17,447 nucleotides of DNA, from positions 1-17,447 of the forward strand of contig CAZRDB010000105.1 of the NCBI GenBank assembly GCA_964598695.1. Reading direction: 5' to 3'. Position numbers and translations under genes: made by a program. The notes below the pieces were generated by a model. That model did no database searches and was not told the origin of the DNA. It was given only the letters and a program-made list of their open reading frames with translations. Position 1 is the first letter of the stretch. The number at the start of each line of letters is the position of its first letter. The DNA comes from CAZRDB01 sp964598695 (GTDB lineage Bacteria > Armatimonadota > Zipacnadia > UBA1398). This document shows, in pieces, positions 14,703-17,447 of the stretch.

Positions 14703-17015
14703 CTGAACGCGAACGCGCGCGACCTGCTGCTGTGGTACGACACACCCGCCGCGCGGTGGACCGAAGCGCTGCCGATCGGCAACGGCCGGCTCGGCGGGAT
14801 GGTCTACGGCGGGGTGTTTCACAACACCAAGCTGAACGACCGGCTCCAGCTCAACCTCGACACGCTGTGGTGGCGGAGCGAGGTCGAGCACCGACACAAC
14901 CCCGATGCGCTCGAGGGCTTCCGCGAGGTCCGCCGCCTGCTGCTTGCGGGGCGCGTCAAGGAGGCCGAGCATCTCGCGAAGCTCACGATGACCTCCTGCC
15001 CCAAGGAGCAGGCGCCCTACGTGCCGCTTGGCCATCTCCACTTCGTGCTCGAGGGCCACTACCGGGGGGAGTTGACCGACTACCGCCGCGAACTGGACCT
15101 CCGCACGGGGCTCGCCCGTGTGACCTACCGGCTGAACGGCGTCGGCTACACGCGCGAGTTCTTCGCCAGCGCGCCGGCCGGGGTGATCGCGCTGCGCTTC
15201 GCGACCGACACGCCCGGGGCGCTCTCGCTCTACGCCGACCTCGTCCGCAGGCCCTACTCGGGCCGCAGCGAGCGCGTGGGCCCCGAGACGATCCAGCTCG
15301 CGGGCTCGGCCGGCCCGAACGGCGTGCGCTACGCCGCACAGGCGCGGATCACCGTACGGGGCGGCGCGTGCGGCACGCGGGGAGACTTCGTCACCGCGCG
15401 GGACGCCGACGAGGTGACGATCCTCGTTGCGGGCCACACCGACTACGCGGGCGAGGAGCCGGCCGACCTCTGCGCGACCGACCTCGACCGGGCGGCCGGC
15501 CGCGGCTACGAGGAGATCCGAGCCGAGCACATCGCCGACCACGCGCGGCTGTTCTCCCGGGTCGAGATCGACCTCGGCGCCTGCCCCGAAGCCGAGGCGC
15601 TGGCGACCGACGCCCGGGTGCGGCGCGTGGCCGAGGGGGCGGGCGATCCGGCGCTCGAGGCGCTGCTCTTCCAGTACGGCCGCTACCTCCTGATCGCCTC
15701 GAGCCGGCCCGGGACGCTGCCCGCCAACCTCCAGGGGATCTGGAACGAGGAGTTCGTCCCGCCCTGGGAGAGCAAGTTCACGATCAACATCAACCTGGAG
15801 ATGAACTACTGGCCGGCCGAGGTCACGAACCTCGCGGAGTGTCACGAGCCGCTGTTCGACCACATCGATCGCGCCGTCGTGACGGGGCGCGAGACCGCCC
15901 GCCGGACGTATGGCTGCCGCGGCTTCGTCGCGCACAACAACCTCGACGGTTTCGCGGACACGGCTATCGTCGGCGTGCCCGACGGCGCCTTCCTTTGCCC
16001 CTTGGGCGGACCTTGCCAAGCCATCCACAAATGGTACCCAACCCGGTTCTCGGGCGACCGCCCGTTCCTCCGCGAGCGCGCGATGCCGGTGCTCCTCGAG
16101 GCGCTCCGCTTCTTCGAGGACTACCTCCATGGGACCGAGGACGGCCGGCTCCTCACGGGGCCCTCGCTCTCGCCCGAGCTGTGCTACCTCCTGGACGACG
16201 GCACCCCGGCCGCGATCTGCCTCGCGCCCGCGATGGACTGCCAGATCCTCCGCGAGCTGCTCGGGGCCATCGAGGAAGCGGCCGGTCTCCTCGGCGAGGA
16301 CGACCTGCGCGCACGGGCGGGCGCGATGCGCGCGCGGATCCCCACCGACGCCATCGGCCCCCACGGCCGGCTGCTCGAGTGGCAGGAGGACCGGCCTGAG
16401 AACGAGCCGGGCCACCGCCACATCTCGCACCTGTTCGCCGTCTACCCCGGTACGCAGATCGACCCGCTCGCGACACCCGAGCTGGCACGCGCGGCCCGCG
16501 CCTCCGTCGCGCGGCGCGTCGAGCACGGCGGAGGGAAGAGCGGCTGGAGCAGCGCGTGGCTCGCCTGCGTCCGCGCCCGGCTCCACGATGGCGCGGAAGC
16601 GCACGGCCATCTCGCGGACATCCTGCGCCAGTGGGTGTTCCCGGACCTCCTGGGCGGCCACCCGCCGGGCGTGTTCCAGATCGACGGCAACCTCGGGGCG
16701 ACGGCGGCTGTGGCCGAGATGCTGCTCCAGAGTCACACGGGCGGCCTCCGGCTGTTGCCGGCCCTCCCGCCCGCGTGGCCCGCGGGGCGCGTCCGGGGCC
16801 TCAGGGCCCGCGGCGGCTTCGAGGTGGATCTCGCGTGGGCCGAGGGTCGGCTCACGGCCGCGCGGATCCGCAGTACCCTCGGGGAGCCGTGTGTGCTCCT
16901 CGAGACCGGGGAGTGGAGCGTCACCCGCGACGGGGCGCCCGTCGCCACAACGCGCGAGGGAGCCGATCTGCGGTTCGAGACCTCAGCCGGCGCGGAGTAC
17001 GAGGTGGAGGCGTAG
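14703..17015 (+). CDS. GH95 alpha-L-fucosidase / alpha-L-galactosidase, apparent CTG start
   Basis: A 770-residue GH95 inverting glycosidase without a signal peptide, so probably cytoplasmic. The conserved N-terminus LLLWYDTPAARWTEALPIGN lies upstream of the first ATG (14799). In frame back to the stop TGA at 14667 there is no ATG, GTG or TTG, only CTG 14703, with GAGAGG at 14685-14690. By comparison with AfcA of Bifidobacterium bifidum, catalytic positions are intact: N362 and N364 in FTININLEMNYW (AfcA N421, N423), E492 in PSLSPEL (general acid, AfcA E566) and D661 in FQIDGNLG (AfcA D766). AfcA His419 is replaced by T360, a change linked to L-galactose acceptance. The stretch HNNLDGFADTAIVGVPDGAF is more divergent than usual. 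It is the last gene of the operon, 19 nt after the metalloprotein and followed by a double hairpin. Confidence 0.92.
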   Translation: MNANARDLLLWYDTPAARWTEALPIGNGRLGGMVYGGVFHNTKLNDRLQLNLDTLWWRSEVEHRHNPDALEGFREVRRLLLAGRVKEAEHLAKLTMTSCPKEQAPYVPLGHLHFVLEGHYRGELTDYRRELDLRTGLARVTYRLNGVGYTREFFASAPAGVIALRFATDTPGALSLYADLVRRPYSGRSERVGPETIQLAGSAGPNGVRYAAQARITVRGGACGTRGDFVTARDADEVTILVAGHTDYAGEEPADLCATDLDRAAGRGYEEIRAEHIADHARLFSRVEIDLGACPEAEALATDARVRRVAEGAGDPALEALLFQYGRYLLIASSRPGTLPANLQGIWNEEFVPPWESKFTININLEMNYWPAEVTNLAECHEPLFDHIDRAVVTGRETARRTYGCRGFVAHNNLDGFADTAIVGVPDGAFLCPLGGPCQAIHKWYPTRFSGDRPFLRERAMPVLLEALRFFEDYLHGTEDGRLLTGPSLSPELCYLLDDGTPAAICLAPAMDCQILRELLGAIEEAAGLLGEDDLRARAGAMRARIPTDAIGPHGRLLEWQEDRPENEPGHRHISHLFAVYPGTQIDPLATPELARAARASVARRVEHGGGKSGWSSAWLACVRARLHDGAEAHGHLADILRQWVFPDLLGGHPPGVFQIDGNLGATAAVAEMLLQSHTGGLRLLPALPPAWPAGRVRGLRARGGFEVDLAWAEGRLTAARIRSTLGEPCVLLETGEWSVTRDGAPVATTREGADLRFETSAGAEYEVEA

Positions 17016-17051
17016 GGGGCCGCCCGGCCCGACCGCGATCGCCGCGGGTGT

Positions 17052-17071
17052 CCAGAGGGCTCGCCCTCTGG
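17052..17071. terminator. Hairpin terminator after GH95, usable from both strands
   Basis: CCAGAGGGC-TC-GCCCTCTGG is a perfect 9-base inverted repeat around two bases, 36 nt after the GH95 stop. It lies between converging genes, so it can serve GH95 and the minus-strand coiled-coil gene. There is no T-run, as is common in GC-rich genomes. Confidence 0.7.
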
Positions 17072-17092
17072 CGGGGCCGGGGCGGAGCCCCG
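17072..17092. terminator. Second GC hairpin of the convergent terminator
   Basis: CGGGGC (17072-17077) pairs with GCCCCG (17087-17092). Alternatively GGGGC-GGA-GCCCC (17079-17091) forms a tight 5-bp stem with a 3-nt loop. It directly abuts the first hairpin and lies 8 nt from the stop of the coiled-coil gene, so it probably terminates that gene. Confidence 0.55.
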
Positions 17093-17100
17093 ATGGAAGG

Positions 17101-17383
17101 TCACTCTGTCTCGGGCTCGCGGCTCTCGAGCTTCTCGAGCCGCTGCTTCAGCTCCTTCGATTCCTCGGTCAGCTTGTCCAACTCCGTGCGGAGGGCCTTC
17201 ACCTCGGGCGGGAGGCCGCCCGCGTCGCGCAAGGCGCCCATCGCGCCCTCGGCCGTCTTGGCGAGCGCCGGGTCGAGGCCCGAGGACTTCACTTGGGCGA
17301 GGGTGCCCAGCGCGGCCTGCTCCTTCAGCTCGACGAGCGCCCACATCGCGGCGTTCTGCTCCGGGAAGGGCCCCGGTTGACCA
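17101..17383 (-). CDS. C-terminal part of a coiled-coil protein, truncated by the contig end
   Basis: The frame reads from the right contig end to a TGA at 17101-17103. The reliable part contains EQNAAMWALVELKEQAALGT, a helical region, then a heptad-patterned tail (VKALRTELDKLTEESKELKQ, RLEKLESREPETE) that should form a coiled coil. There is no signal or membrane segment in the visible part. An internal ATG at 17346 would give an 81-residue protein with GGAG upstream, but the frame is open beyond it, so a longer, truncated gene is as likely. The product's first ~20 visible residues (Gly/Phe/Pro-rich) come from the suspect A/C-rich contig tail and should be ignored, which is why this feature ends near 17383. 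The function is unknown. Confidence 0.6.
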
Positions 17384-17411
17384 AAACCCCCCACAACCGG
17401 CGGCCGGGGAG

Positions 17412-17447
17412 AAACAAAAAAACCCCCACCCCCAAACCCCACACCCC
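17412..17447. other. Low-complexity A/C tail, probable sequencing or assembly artefact
   Basis: The last 36 bases contain only A and C, in runs of up to seven. On the opposite strand this is a G/T-rich stretch, the form taken by low-quality read ends in two-colour Illumina chemistry, where no signal is called as G. Bases from about 17376 onward already look degraded. Together with the adapter at the other end, this suggests the contig ends were not trimmed. Confidence 0.65.

Noticed and set aside
14680..14706. Eight-codon ORF starting at the ATGA overlap after the metalloprotein.
   Set aside because: Too short to be a gene. It is kept only as a hint that the GH95 start may involve a miscalled base.
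14496..16736. A 746-codon minus-strand frame antisense to GH95.
   Set aside because: Compositionally biased shadow; GH95 motifs are intact on the plus strand.
17412..17447. C4A-like runs resembling ciliate telomere repeats.
   Set aside because: The runs are irregular, the genes are plainly bacterial, and an adapter at the other end points to artefacts.
1..17447. CRISPR arrays, tRNAs, rRNAs, insertion sequences, att sites.
   Set aside because: No regularly spaced repeats, cloverleaf-like tRNA motifs, transposase genes or terminal inverted repeats were found on reading the window.

Overview
The window is a GC-rich contig (about 70 % G+C by eye) with strong Shine-Dalgarno sites, several GTG starts, Tat and Sec signal peptides, a sulfatase, several glycoside hydrolases and a WD40-peptidase fusion. 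This mix fits a metagenomic Planctomycetota, Armatimonadota or related PVC-type bacterium. The phylum is inferred from gene style only; there is no rRNA or marker gene. Neither contig end is clean: bases 12-45 are an Illumina adapter, and the last ~36 bases are a low-complexity A/C tail.

Layout. A 5'-truncated membrane-anchored protein of unknown function (46-488, +) meets a minus-strand block end to end. That block reads sulfatase (6060-4540), secreted WD40/papain-like peptidase fusion (4383-2812) and glycyl radical enzyme (2681-495). A 161-bp divergent region (6061-6221) separates it from a compact plus-strand block of six genes: GH127 (6222-8618), Tat-exported GH43/GH32-type propeller hydrolase (8633-9754), APH(6)/hydroxyurea-type kinase (9772-10698), GH51-type arabinofuranosidase with an inserted lectin-like domain (10705-13146), secreted protein with two HExxH motifs (13208-14683), and GH95 (14703-17015, apparent CTG start). 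The gaps inside the plus block are 14, 17, 6, 61 and 19 nt, so it looks like one operon. A double-hairpin terminator (17052-17092) separates it from a truncated coiled-coil gene on the minus strand (from 17101).

How the genes may work together. Three enzymes (GH127, GH51, GH43-like) are arabinofuranosidase or arabinosidase candidates. GH95 removes L-fucose or L-galactose, and the sulfatase removes sulfate esters. Two predicted secreted peptidases sit with them. GH127 is best known for attacking arabinose chains on plant hydroxyproline-rich glycoproteins. The set therefore suggests a locus for dismantling a complex arabinose-containing, possibly protein-linked and sulfated glycan. The glycyl radical enzyme has a dehydratase-type Cys-x-Glu motif and could act on a product of this breakdown; hydroxyproline is one speculative candidate. 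The kinase could phosphorylate a released sugar. No transporter, SusC/D pair, regulator or radical-enzyme activase lies in the window.

The only gene-free stretches are 156 nt (4384-4539), 130 nt (2682-2811), 161 nt (6061-6221) and 85 nt (17016-17100). No gap exceeds 300 nt. I see no tRNA, rRNA, CRISPR array, insertion sequence or att site.
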